In this document: piece after piece, positions 1 through 6,126 of the stretch | Layout: every line of letters begins with the position of its first letter | Numbering within the stretch: position 1 is the first letter of the stretch | Origin: Flavobacteriales bacterium | Lineage (GTDB): Bacteria > Bacteroidota > Bacteroidia > NS11-12g > UBA955 | Assembly (NCBI GenBank): GCA_947464515.1 | Contig: CANHXF010000072.1 | Coordinates: forward strand, 1-8,023 | Length of the DNA stretch: 8,023 nucleotides | Direction of reading: 5' to 3' | Notes under the pieces: model-generated | What the model was told of the DNA's origin: nothing | What the model saw: the letters and a program-made list of their open reading frames with translations, nothing else | Database searches by the model: none | Translations under genes and position numbers: made by a program

Positions 1-480
1 AACACTTTGCATTGCGGCAAAAGCCTTTTGTGAATCTAAGTTTTGAGTAAGGTTCACCATATCCATATTTACAGAATATCCGTAACGCTTAAGGGCTTCT
101 CCACCCTTTTTACCCATACACATCAAAGTCACATTACCAGCTTGGTGAGCTGCGGCGTAATCATTATCCAACAATTGACGGACACGTTTAACCACGTTAG
201 CATTGAAAGCTCCACACAAACCACGGTCACTAGTTATTACCAATAACAATACTCGTTTCGCTTCACGATTTTCAAAGTATCCAGCCAATTGAGCATCATC
301 AGTACTTTCTTGCAGATTGCCCATGATACCCTGTAATTTCTGGGCATAAGGACGCATACGAATGATGGCTTCGCTGGCTTTACGCAACTTTGTTGCACTC
401 ACCAACTTCATCGCTTTCGTGATCTGCTGTGTACTAATAGTAGACGAAATCCTCGCCCGAATCTCTTTCTGGTTAGCCAT
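1..480 (-). CDS. atpG: ATP synthase F1 subunit gamma, N-terminal 160 residues (partial)
   Basis: Gamma is the rotating central shaft of F1, coupling c-ring rotation to catalysis in the alpha/beta hexamer on the cytoplasmic side of the inner membrane. The reverse complement from the ATG at 480 reads open to base 1 with no stop, giving exactly 160 codons; family members are about 290 residues, so the C-terminal helix and stop lie outside the window. The start MANQKEIRARI and the segment STQQITKAMKLVSATKLRKA (about 16-35) are the classic N-terminal shaft helix. The strand ITSDRGLCGAFN (82-93) is the other well-conserved gamma motif. The gene follows the atpA stop by 9 bases, with an A/T-rich start region and no Shine-Dalgarno sequence. 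It is read as the last visible cistron of the atp operon. Identity is secure; only the far end is unseen. Confidence 0.97.
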   Translation of the reverse strand, partial: MANQKEIRARISSTISTQQITKAMKLVSATKLRKASEAIIRMRPYAQKLQGIMGNLQESTDDAQLAGYFENREAKRVLLLVITSDRGLCGAFNANVVKRVRQLLDNDYAAAHQAGNVTLMCMGKKGGEALKRYGYSVNMDMVNLTQNLDSQKAFAAMQSV

Positions 481-489
481 GGTAATTAA

Positions 490-2070
490 TTACGCTGTAT
501 AACTCTTGGAAATTTCAGCACAAGCTGCGTTCAACACCGCCTTAACAGCATCGTCGATCACACCTTTGCGCAATGATTCCAAAGTATCTTTATGTTTAGC
601 ATCCAAATACTCCAAATAGGCTGCTTCAAACTCACGAATCTTGTTCACTGGAATACTTCTCATCAAGTTTGAAGTTCCAAGGTGAATGATTGCGACTTGC
701 TTCTCCACAGATACTGGACTATATTGAGGCTGCTTCAAAATTTCTACGTTACGAGAACCTTTCTCCAATACAGATTTAGTTGCTGCATCCAAATCAGAAC
801 CAAATTTTGCAAAGGCTTCCAATTCACGATACTGCGCTTGGTCCAATTTCAACGTACCAGCCACTTTTTTCATTGACTTGATCTGAGCATTACCACCCAC
901 ACGAGATACCGAAATACCTACGTTAATTGCGGGACGAATACCTGAGTTGAATAAGTTAGATTCCAAGAAAATCTGACCATCGGTAATAGAAATTACGTTG
1001 GTAGGAATATATGCTGATACGTCACCGGCCTGAGTTTCGATAATTGGCAAGGCTGTTAATGATCCTCCACCTTTTACTTTACCTTTCAAACTGTCCGGCA
1101 AATCGTTCATGTTGCAAGTAATATGATCTGAAGAATTCAATTTACAAGCGCGCTCTAGCAAACGACTGTGCAAGTAAAATACATCTCCAGGGTAAGCCTC
1201 ACGTCCTGGCGGACGACGAAGCAACAAAGAAACCTCACGATAAGCGACCGCCTGCTTAGACAAATCGTCGTAGATTACCAATGCTGGCAAACCCAAGTCG
1301 CGGAAATACTCACCAATTGCACATCCTGCCATAGGAGCAAAGAATTGCAAAGGTGCTGGGTTAGAAGCGGCAGCGGTTACAACTACTGTGTAAGCCATAG
1401 CACCACTCTCCTCCAACGATTTCACAACTTGCTTTACAGTAGACTCTTTCTGTCCACAAGCAACATAAATACAATATACTGGGTTTCCTTTTTCGTAGAA
1501 CTCCTTTTGGTTGATAATGGTATCCAAAGCGATGGCAGTTTTACCAGTCTGACGGTCACCAATGATCAACTCACGCTGACCTCTTCCAATTGGAATCATG
1601 GCATCGATGGCCTTGATACCTGTTTGCAAAGGCTCAGTTACAGGTTCGCGATACAAAACACCAGGGGCTTTACGCTCCAATGGCATTTCAAACAACTCAC
1701 CAGTGATTGGTCCTTTACCATCTACAGGCTGACCCAACGCGTTGATAACTCGACCTAATACGCCATGTCCAGCATTGATCGATGCGATTTTACCTGTACG
1801 CTTTACCTTGTCGCCCTCTTTGATGTCTCCACTACTACCCATCAATACAGCACCTACGTTGTCCTGTTCAAGGTTAAGAGCCACTGCGCGAACACCGTTG
1901 GCAAATTCTACAAGTTCTCCGTATTGTACGCCCAAAAGGCCATAGATACGGGCGATACCGTCACCCACTTGGAGTACGGTTCCTACTTCTTCTAAACTCG
2001 CAGCAGTGTTAAAACCAGTAATCTGGTCCTTTAAAATGCTGGAAATTTCGTCGGGTCTAATATTTGACAT
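490..2070 (-). CDS. atpA: ATP synthase F1 subunit alpha
   Basis: Alpha is the non-catalytic, nucleotide-binding partner of beta in the F1 hexamer. The 526-residue protein is complete. It shows the N-terminal beta-barrel region (about 25-95), the P-loop GDRQTGKT at 171-178, the Walker B strand LVIYDD at 264-269 and the family signature PAINVGISVSR at 380-390, whose final Arg390 is the arginine that reaches into the beta catalytic site. The C-terminal helical domain follows from about 395. Between SRLLERA (302-308) and GGGSLTALP (334-342) the linker is about 7 residues longer than I recall in E. coli and about 16 longer than in Bacillus, which seems typical of this phylum. The gene lies 9 bases after atpH and 9 bases before atpG, so it is almost certainly cotranscribed. 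The adjoining beta gene found in many other bacteria is not visible here. Confidence 0.99.
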   Translation of the reverse strand: MSNIRPDEISSILKDQITGFNTAASLEEVGTVLQVGDGIARIYGLLGVQYGELVEFANGVRAVALNLEQDNVGAVLMGSSGDIKEGDKVKRTGKIASINAGHGVLGRVINALGQPVDGKGPITGELFEMPLERKAPGVLYREPVTEPLQTGIKAIDAMIPIGRGQRELIIGDRQTGKTAIALDTIINQKEFYEKGNPVYCIYVACGQKESTVKQVVKSLEESGAMAYTVVVTAAASNPAPLQFFAPMAGCAIGEYFRDLGLPALVIYDDLSKQAVAYREVSLLLRRPPGREAYPGDVFYLHSRLLERACKLNSSDHITCNMNDLPDSLKGKVKGGGSLTALPIIETQAGDVSAYIPTNVISITDGQIFLESNLFNSGIRPAINVGISVSRVGGNAQIKSMKKVAGTLKLDQAQYRELEAFAKFGSDLDAATKSVLEKGSRNVEILKQPQYSPVSVEKQVAIIHLGTSNLMRSIPVNKIREFEAAYLEYLDAKHKDTLESLRKGVIDDAVKAVLNAACAEISKSYTA

Positions 2071-2079
2071 AACAGTTTT

Positions 2080-2619
2080 TTATGCGATTTGAAGGTCTTT
2101 TTTCAATTTTAAAATTTGGTTTGATAGGGTAGCATCATAAATCTTCCCGTCAAACACGATATTCAATCCACCTATTACAGTGGGGTCAATACTTTGAGTT
2201 AATATTACATTATTGGCACCCGAAGTTTGGGCGACATATTTTTTGACAGCATCAAGTGCCGCATCGGTTAATTGCACAGCCGAAGTAACAATGGCTGTAG
2301 TAATTCCCATGTGCACATTATACAATCTAACAAAGGCTTCGGTCATCGAAGGAATAAATGCCTCGCGATTCTTTTCGGCCATCAAATTCAACAATTGTTT
2401 GGATAGATCAGAGCAAGAAACAAAGATTTTTGCGAGCCCATCTTTCTTCACCGCCTTTTTCAACATCGGACTATTCAAGAAAACGATTAAATCATCACTT
2501 TCCTCACAAGCCTGTTGAATCACCAAAATATCAGCCATTACAGCGTCAATCGCTTTTTCTTCCATCGCCTTTGTAAATAAGGCTGTGGCATAACGAGAGG
2601 CGATTTTAAAATCTGACAT
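2080..2619 (-). CDS. atpH: ATP synthase F1 subunit delta (OSCP)
   Basis: Delta sits on top of F1 and ties the alpha N-termini to the b stalk, so that the head does not spin with the rotor. The 179-residue length fits the family. The N-terminal helical bundle opens with ASRYATALFTKAMEEK (about 7-22), matching the usual SRYA(K/T)xL start. The C-terminal domain contains the family-typical run from GGLNIVFDGKIYDATL into SNQILKLKKDL, ending at residue 179. The middle is poorly conserved, as is normal for delta. The gene follows atpF after 10 bases and precedes atpA by 9 bases, which is the standard F-H-A order. The ATG at 2619 lies at the conserved N-terminus and I see no better alternative. Confidence 0.96.
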   Translation of the reverse strand: MSDFKIASRYATALFTKAMEEKAIDAVMADILVIQQACEESDDLIVFLNSPMLKKAVKKDGLAKIFVSCSDLSKQLLNLMAEKNREAFIPSMTEAFVRLYNVHMGITTAIVTSAVQLTDAALDAVKKYVAQTSGANNVILTQSIDPTVIGGLNIVFDGKIYDATLSNQILKLKKDLQIA

Positions 2620-2629
2620 ACCGATTGGC

Positions 2630-3118
2630 TTAGTTTAGTTGTGACAATTGATTTTCGATGATCGTTTGTTGAGCCGCGTTGTTTTCCAATTGTTGATGCA
2701 TCAATTTCTCTGCAATTTGAACAGACAAAACAGATACCTCACGCTTGATTTCGGCAATCGCAGCAGATTTCTGCTTTTCGATTTCGTCCTGGGCACGATT
2801 CATCAATTTCTTAGCCTCTTCATCGGCAGTTGCTTTTGCATCTCCAACAATTTTGTCGCGCATTTCACGCGCTTCTTTCAACAACAAATCACGCTCTTTG
2901 CGAGCCTCTGCTAATAAAGACTCATTCTCACCTTGAAGACGAATCATTTCTGATTTAGTCTTTTCAGCCAATGAGAGCGAATCTTCAATTGTCTGTTCGC
3001 GGTTGCGAATGGATTCTAAAATGGGTTTCCAAGCGAATTTCTTTAGGATGAAAAGTAACAATGAAAATGTTACTAGCATCCAAAATACCAATCCTATGGC
3101 AGGTGTTACTAACTGCAT
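2630..3118 (-). CDS. atpF: ATP synthase Fo subunit b
   Basis: Subunit b forms the peripheral stalk, with one membrane helix and a long cytoplasmic coiled coil that reaches delta. The 162-residue product begins MQLVTPAIGLVFWMLV, and residues 5-25 form a single hydrophobic segment followed by KKFAWKPIL (about 26-34), the typical b membrane-exit motif. From about 35 to 150 the sequence is charged and alanine-rich with heptad character (for example AEARKERDLLLKEAREMRDK), consistent with the stalk. The last part holds IAEKLMHQQL, the region that contacts delta in relatives. The gene is separated from atpE by 57 bases, one of the largest gaps within the atp genes, and that gap carries a strong hairpin. 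The gap to atpH is 10 bases. Confidence 0.97.
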   Translation of the reverse strand: MQLVTPAIGLVFWMLVTFSLLLFILKKFAWKPILESIRNREQTIEDSLSLAEKTKSEMIRLQGENESLLAEARKERDLLLKEAREMRDKIVGDAKATADEEAKKLMNRAQDEIEKQKSAAIAEIKREVSVLSVQIAEKLMHQQLENNAAQQTIIENQLSQLN

Positions 3119-3140
3119 TTCTTTACGTTTTTTAAATAAA

Positions 3141-3166
3141 GGGATTGGGCCGACAGGCCCAATCCC
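3141..3166 (-). terminator. Perfect 11-bp hairpin between atpE and atpF; partial terminator or mRNA-end stabiliser
   Basis: The arms GGGATTGGGCC (3141-3151) and GGCCCAATCCC (3156-3166) pair perfectly around a 4-base loop. Read in the direction of transcription the hairpin starts 9 bases after the atpE stop and is followed by TTTATTTAAAAAA. A GC-rich stem with a short U-rich tail resembles an intrinsic terminator, but it sits inside an operon and the tail is interrupted. Inference: it may stop part of the transcripts, or protect the 3' end of an atpE-containing message, raising c-subunit output relative to the downstream subunits. The stem is certain; the role is not. On the plus strand it is also followed by a T run (3172-3177), but no plus-strand gene ends there. 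Confidence 0.55.
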
Positions 3167-3175
3167 GTGGGTTTT

Positions 3176-3442
3176 TTACAAAAACAGAATCAACAAACAA
3201 ACAACGATCGCGAAAAATACTGCACCCTCGATAAGAGCTGCAGCTACAATCATGTTTGCACGGATATCACCTACTGATTCTGGTTGGCGGGCGATAGATT
3301 CCATAGCGCTACCACCGATACGACCGATACCGATACCGGCACCAATAGCTGACAAACCAGCGCCAATAGCGGCACCCATTTTACTGTACGCAGCGGCTGA
3401 ATTGTCCACGGCTGCTTGAAGGAGAGTGTTCATGAGACTCAT
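3176..3442 (-). CDS. atpE: ATP synthase Fo subunit c
   Basis: Subunit c is the proteolipid whose ring turns as ions pass through Fo. The 88-residue product is a two-helix hairpin: helix 1 has the glycine-rich ladder GAAIGAGLSAIGAGIGIG (23-40), the polar cytoplasmic loop contains RQP (52-54), and helix 2 carries the ion-binding Glu72 in AALIEGAVFFAIVV. The residues after Glu72 are Gly and Ala rather than the Ser/Thr seen in sodium-binding rings, so proton coupling is more likely (inference from family knowledge). The ATG at 3442 gives MSLMNTLL; an in-frame ATG three codons later (3433) is an equally possible start. It follows atpB by 38 bases and is followed by a strong hairpin, a setting that could favour higher expression of this multi-copy subunit. 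Confidence 0.97.
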   Translation of the reverse strand: MSLMNTLLQAAVDNSAAAYSKMGAAIGAGLSAIGAGIGIGRIGGSAMESIARQPESVGDIRANMIVAAALIEGAVFFAIVVCLLILFL

Positions 3443-3480
3443 AATTATTTGGTTGTTTTATATTAGGTTTTACTTATTTG

Positions 3481-4608
3481 TTAATGATGATGTTCTTCAA
3501 CTGCCATTCCAATGTATATGGCACTGAGCAACGTGAATACAAAGGCTTGTAAAAATGCAACTAGCAATTCCAACAAACCCATAAATACTGTAAATGCAAC
3601 ACTTAATGGACTCACAGCATATCCCAATCCTTGACTCATAGAACCAAAGATGAATATCAAACTAAAAAATCCAAGAATAATAATGTGACCCGCGGTAATG
3701 TTAGCGAACAAACGCAACATCAATACGAATGGCTTTAATACAACACCAAGAACTTCAATTGGAATGATAATCACATACATCCAAACCGGTACATCAGGCA
3801 AGAAAATGTGCTTCCAATAATATTTGTTTCCGTTTAAGTTAACTGTAAGGAAAATGACCAACGCCAAAACCATAGTTACAGCGATGTTTCCCGTAACGTT
3901 TGCACCGCCTGGGAAAATTGGAATCAACCCAAATATGTTATTTACAAATATGAAAAAGAAAACACTCAATAATAAAGGTAAGTATTTATCAGCCTTGTGA
4001 CCTATCGATGCTTTCGCCACGTCATCACGAATAAACAAAATCAATGGTTCAATTAAATTGTGAATACCCTTAGGTGCTTTACCCGCTCTCTTGGCGTATG
4101 TATTAGCCATACCGATGGCAATCAACATCAAAGTAATAACCGCCAACATCATCGCCAAAACATTTTTAGTGATTGATATGTCGTATATCACTTCCGTATT
4201 GGCTTTATCCTCCCAAACAATCACACCCTTCTCATTCAATTCAAAACCTTCATATGCAGCATGACCATGCTCAAATCGGGCAGAACTAAAATTGACAAGA
4301 CCTTGAGATTTTGTATATATGATAACAGGCAATGAAATTGACACGGCGTCATGACCCTCACCCCATAAATGCCAATCGTGTGCATCAGCAATGTGGTCGA
4401 TGATCATTTTTCCTGGATCGTATTTTTCTGGCTTGGCATGTTCATCATGAACTGCAGAATGTCCGGCTTCAGGATTTACATGTGTTTCAGCACCTGCGTC
4501 ATTTGCATGGCTTGAAAAAGCAGAAACAATAGAAAACGTCGACAAAATAGCAGTGGCGACCATTTTCCTTACCGAGGAAGAGTTGAAAAGTGTAATAAAA
4601 TCAGGCAT
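3481..4608 (-). CDS. atpB: ATP synthase Fo subunit a, with signal peptide and long N-terminal extension
   Basis: Subunit a forms the two proton half-channels beside the c-ring. From the chosen ATG at 4608 the protein is 375 residues, much longer than the roughly 270 of E. coli. Residues 1-35 look like a signal peptide (RK, then a hydrophobic run ending near SSHA). A histidine-rich, presumably periplasmic segment follows to about 145, and then the Fo a domain. The essential arginine is Arg299 in LRLFANITAGH. His308 stands where E. coli has Glu219, and Glu347 where it has His245, the compensated swap also known from mitochondria; Gln354 is kept. The C-terminus is EEHHH. The frame is open upstream to 4701, but that lies inside atpI; 4608 gives an 8-base overlap (ATGCCTGA), suggesting translational coupling. 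An in-frame ATG at 4626 is a less likely alternative. Confidence 0.95.
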   Translation of the reverse strand: MPDFITLFNSSSVRKMVATAILSTFSIVSAFSSHANDAGAETHVNPEAGHSAVHDEHAKPEKYDPGKMIIDHIADAHDWHLWGEGHDAVSISLPVIIYTKSQGLVNFSSARFEHGHAAYEGFELNEKGVIVWEDKANTEVIYDISITKNVLAMMLAVITLMLIAIGMANTYAKRAGKAPKGIHNLIEPLILFIRDDVAKASIGHKADKYLPLLLSVFFFIFVNNIFGLIPIFPGGANVTGNIAVTMVLALVIFLTVNLNGNKYYWKHIFLPDVPVWMYVIIIPIEVLGVVLKPFVLMLRLFANITAGHIIILGFFSLIFIFGSMSQGLGYAVSPLSVAFTVFMGLLELLVAFLQAFVFTLLSAIYIGMAVEEHHH

Positions 4609-5002
4609 TTTCTTTGCTGGGCCCATCGTTCGAATCGGGGCGCAAGTTAATACGCTTTTCAGACATTTCAAACGACAAAAATAAAATAAAATACAAGCCA
4701 AACGCGATAACGAAAACTACATTGGCCTTTCCCATCCTCAAAACAGATATCAGTAAAAAGGTTAGCACCCCCATCAACCGAATCATACTTGAAATCATGG
4801 CACGACGAATCCACTGATTTGGATTTGCGACTTGACTTCGATCTACATAGTATCTCAACGCCCAAAACAGCGACACCAAGAACACCAAACCCCAGTAAAC
4901 ATCAGCGGGGACAACGATTTTAGCATTGAAATAATCAACGACACCGGTTACAATACCCAGCAAACACCCCAATACCCAAAGCCTAACGCTATATGTTTTC
5001 AC
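4601..5002 (-). CDS. AtpI-like four-helix membrane protein of the ATP synthase operon
   Basis: This 133-residue protein lies where Bacteroidota carry an AtpI-like gene, between atpZ and atpB. Four hydrophobic segments are visible, at about 8-22, 35-51, 68-88 and 93-111, followed by a short polar tail (RPDSNDGPSKENA). The cationic loop RYYVDRSQ...WIRRAM lies between segments 2 and 3. AtpI proteins in other phyla are thought to aid c-ring assembly or ion supply; the function here is inferred from position and topology, since sequence similarity to classic AtpI is weak. The start is GTG at 5002, 2 bases after the atpZ stop; no other plausible start exists before Met69. The stop overlaps the atpB start by 8 bases. 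This tight packing supports one cotranslated unit atpZ-atpI-atpB. Confidence 0.8.
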   Translation of the reverse strand: MKTYSVRLWVLGCLLGIVTGVVDYFNAKIVVPADVYWGLVFLVSLFWALRYYVDRSQVANPNQWIRRAMISSMIRLMGVLTFLLISVLRMGKANVVFVIAFGLYFILFLSFEMSEKRINLRPDSNDGPSKENA

Positions 5003-5004
5003 TG

Positions 5005-5184
5005 TTAAAATTTCTTCAAAATTATGTACAAACTGCTACCAACTCCCAGAAATACACCCAACAAGATACCCACAGGGAATGCCAGCGACAACCACTGATC
5101 TAATAAATAACCCAAATAAGTAATCACAAGAATTGTAGCTATCATCTGAAATGCGATACCTGTATACTTCGCAAAATCTTGCAT
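5005..5184 (-). CDS. atpZ: AtpZ-family small membrane protein, Fo assembly factor
   Basis: A 59-codon gene, short enough to be missed by length cut-offs. The product begins MQDFAKYTGIAFQMIATIL and has two membrane helices (about 10-27 and 36-56) joined by a short loop containing GYLLDQWL, and ends LKKF. This is the pattern of the AtpZ/AtpI family: a (Y/L)xGxAxQM opening, then G(Y/W)xLDxxL between the helices. Family members lie at the head of atp operons and have been proposed to help assemble the c-ring or to handle magnesium; neither role can be tested from sequence. It sits 18 bases after the bactofilin stop and 2 bases before the GTG of the AtpI-like gene. The start ATG at 5184 is placed directly before the conserved motif. 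Confidence 0.88.
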   Translation of the reverse strand: MQDFAKYTGIAFQMIATILVITYLGYLLDQWLSLAFPVGILLGVFLGVGSSLYIILKKF

Positions 5185-5202
5185 GTACTACAAATAGCAA
5201 TA

Positions 5203-5625
5203 TTATTTTGATGCCACAGGCGCGGAGGCCACTGCTCCACCCGCCGGAACACTTACCGCAACATTCATCGTACAACGACCGTTGAACTGTGCACCCGACT
5301 CAATCACCATCTTATTTGTAACGATATCCCCATCAATTTTGGCGGATGGCTTTAGCTCCAATATATTCTTTACTGTAATGTTGCCTTTGATATGGCCCGC
5401 AACCGTCGCAGAATCTGCCTCAATATTCCCTAATATCTTGCCCGTTCCACCAATCACCAACCTCTGCCCTACTTTCACATGTCCCTCAATTGCACCGTCT
5501 ACCCTAAAGTCACCATTCGATACCAAGTCGCCAGTTATCCGTGTCCCTTGCCCAATGATATTAAGAATCCCCTGAGACTGAACAGCCTTTTCGCTTTTTG
5601 TGGTGTTATTGTTGAACATTGCCAT
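5203..5625 (-). CDS. Bactofilin family polymer-forming cytoskeletal protein
   Basis: Bactofilins self-assemble without nucleotide into filaments that scaffold envelope and peptidoglycan enzymes at the inner membrane. The 140-residue protein has a short disordered N-terminus (1-19), a core of about 100 residues (20-120) and a flexible Ala/Val/Pro tail. The core shows the repeating right-handed beta-helix pattern with hydrophobic-x-G-x-hydrophobic turns: ITGDLVSNGDFRVDGAIEG, then LVIGGTGKILGNI, then AKIDGDIVTNKMVIESGAQFNG. The ATG at 5625 is used; the ATG two codons on (MFNNN) would serve equally. A near-consensus promoter lies just upstream, and atpZ follows after 18 bases, so this gene probably heads the atp transcript. 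In relatives the preceding gene encodes an M23 peptidase; here it is a truncated version (5695-6069). Confidence 0.93.
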   Translation of the reverse strand: MAMFNNNTTKSEKAVQSQGILNIIGQGTRITGDLVSNGDFRVDGAIEGHVKVGQRLVIGGTGKILGNIEADSATVAGHIKGNITVKNILELKPSAKIDGDIVTNKMVIESGAQFNGRCTMNVAVSVPAGGAVASAPVASK

Positions 5626-5651
5626 GATTTTAATTTATTTTTGATTCCTTA

Positions 5652-5682
5652 CAAATATAACAAATCACGACAGCTTTTCAAA
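5652..5682 (-). promoter_or_regulatory. Bacteroidota-type promoter upstream of the bactofilin-atp operon
   Basis: Read on the minus strand, a TTTG element (5682-5679) is followed after exactly 19 bases by TATATTTG (5659-5652), a full match to the Bacteroidota housekeeping consensus TTTG / TAnnTTTG. Transcription would start near 5645, leaving a leader of about 20 A/T-rich bases before the bactofilin ATG at 5625. It occupies the 69-base gap after the coiled-coil gene, so the bactofilin and the atp genes can be transcribed independently of that gene. The sequence match is direct; activity is inferred. Confidence 0.72.
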
Positions 5683-5694
5683 GTCCGTCAAGGC

Positions 5695-6069
5695 CTATTT
5701 CGGTCGAGCTGATGTAGAATCAAATTGGTCGTCTTTCCCTTCAAGAATCGCGTTTAACACATCTTGCTTGCTCCGTTGAACTTCCAAAGACCTCGACAAA
5801 TCCTCAATTTTTTGATTTAACTGCAAAATTTCTTTCCGCGATTCTTTGGTCACCGCATTTGGAACAATTGCACGCAATGGCGTATAGGCCAATAATAGCA
5901 AAACTATCACGGTAAATGCTAGCAACAAGCTGCTAAAAACCATCAAAACATTGATGGGCGTCAATCGAACTGAAAAAACTTCCGCAAAAGTTGTGTCGTT
6001 TATCAATACAAAACGATGTTTGTTTCGAAGATTGGCGATAATTTTGCGTCTGCGTGAGGTTTTGGACAT
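5695..6069 (-). CDS. Membrane-anchored coiled-coil protein matching the N-terminus of bactofilin-linked M23 peptidases, without the peptidase domain
   Basis: The 124-residue product has a basic N-terminus (SKTSRRRKII), a conserved block NKHRFVLINDTTFAEVFSVRL (about 16-36), one membrane helix (about 41-61), the motif AYTPLRAIVP (61-70) and a coiled coil (about 74-110: SRKEILQLNQKIEDLSRSLE). From memory this matches the N-terminal third of the M23 metallopeptidases encoded beside bactofilin in many Bacteroidota, which continue to nearly 300 residues with HxxxD and HxH zinc motifs. Here the gene stops at a TAG (5697-5695) after an Asp/Ser-rich tail, and the 69 bases to the bactofilin leave no room for a peptidase. 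It therefore lacks catalytic ability and could be a structural partner or a decayed gene. The intact frame and preserved motifs favour a working anchor protein. The inner-membrane, bitopic location is inferred from topology. Confidence 0.75.
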   Translation of the reverse strand: MSKTSRRRKIIANLRNKHRFVLINDTTFAEVFSVRLTPINVLMVFSSLLLAFTVIVLLLLAYTPLRAIVPNAVTKESRKEILQLNQKIEDLSRSLEVQRSKQDVLNAILEGKDDQFDSTSARPK

Positions 6070-6126
6070 TTTTATCGGGATTGAATCAATAAAAACTCAA
6101 AAATAGCGTTTTAACCAACACAAAGA
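6070..6126. promoter_or_regulatory. Divergent intergenic region with weak promoter matches on both strands
   Basis: These 57 bases separate the coiled-coil gene (minus) from the SprE/PorW-like gene (plus) and must hold, or lie next to, both start signals. On the minus strand TATTTTTG (6105-6098) matches the -7 consensus TAnnTTTG, but the nearest TTTG (6124-6121) is only 15 bases upstream, short of the usual spacing. On the plus strand TTG (6081-6083) lies 20 bases before TAGCGTTT (6104-6111), a poor -7 match. The two candidates overlap, so the divergent genes might compete for RNA polymerase. The promoter for either gene could also extend into the neighbouring coding sequence. Confidence 0.35.

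Noticed and set aside
1168..1758. Plus-strand open frame of 196 codons opposite atpA
   Set aside because: It lies entirely antisense to a full-length, motif-complete atpA, its translation is rich in Ser/Thr/Gln/Trp with no recognisable domain, and no promoter or start context supports it.
3003..3419. Plus-strand open frame of 138 codons across the start of atpF and most of atpE
   Set aside because: Antisense to two clear genes; the Pro/Ala/Ile-rich translation is what the Gly/Ala-rich c-subunit codons give on the opposite strand.
4609..4701. Longer atpB start at 4701, adding 31 residues
   Set aside because: The extra part lies wholly within the AtpI-like coding region, has an unlikely Cys-rich composition, and would place the signal peptide internally; the ATG at 4608 gives a normal short overlap and an N-terminal signal peptide.
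4676..4702. Possible internal promoter for atpB inside the AtpI-like gene (minus-strand TATTTTTG with TTTG upstream)
   Set aside because: The spacing is 15 bases instead of about 19, and the A/T-rich match is explained by codons for a hydrophobic helix; such matches are expected by chance here.
5036..5275. Minus-strand open frame of 79 codons overlapping the bactofilin end and atpZ
   Set aside because: A frame-shifted reading of the bactofilin tail and atpZ; the composition (many Cys, Gly, Arg) is not protein-like, while atpZ in the neighbouring frame has the family pattern.
5661..5690. Weak inverted repeat after the coiled-coil gene, as a terminator
   Set aside because: Pairing is short and bulged, has no T-run behind it, and overlaps the better-supported promoter.
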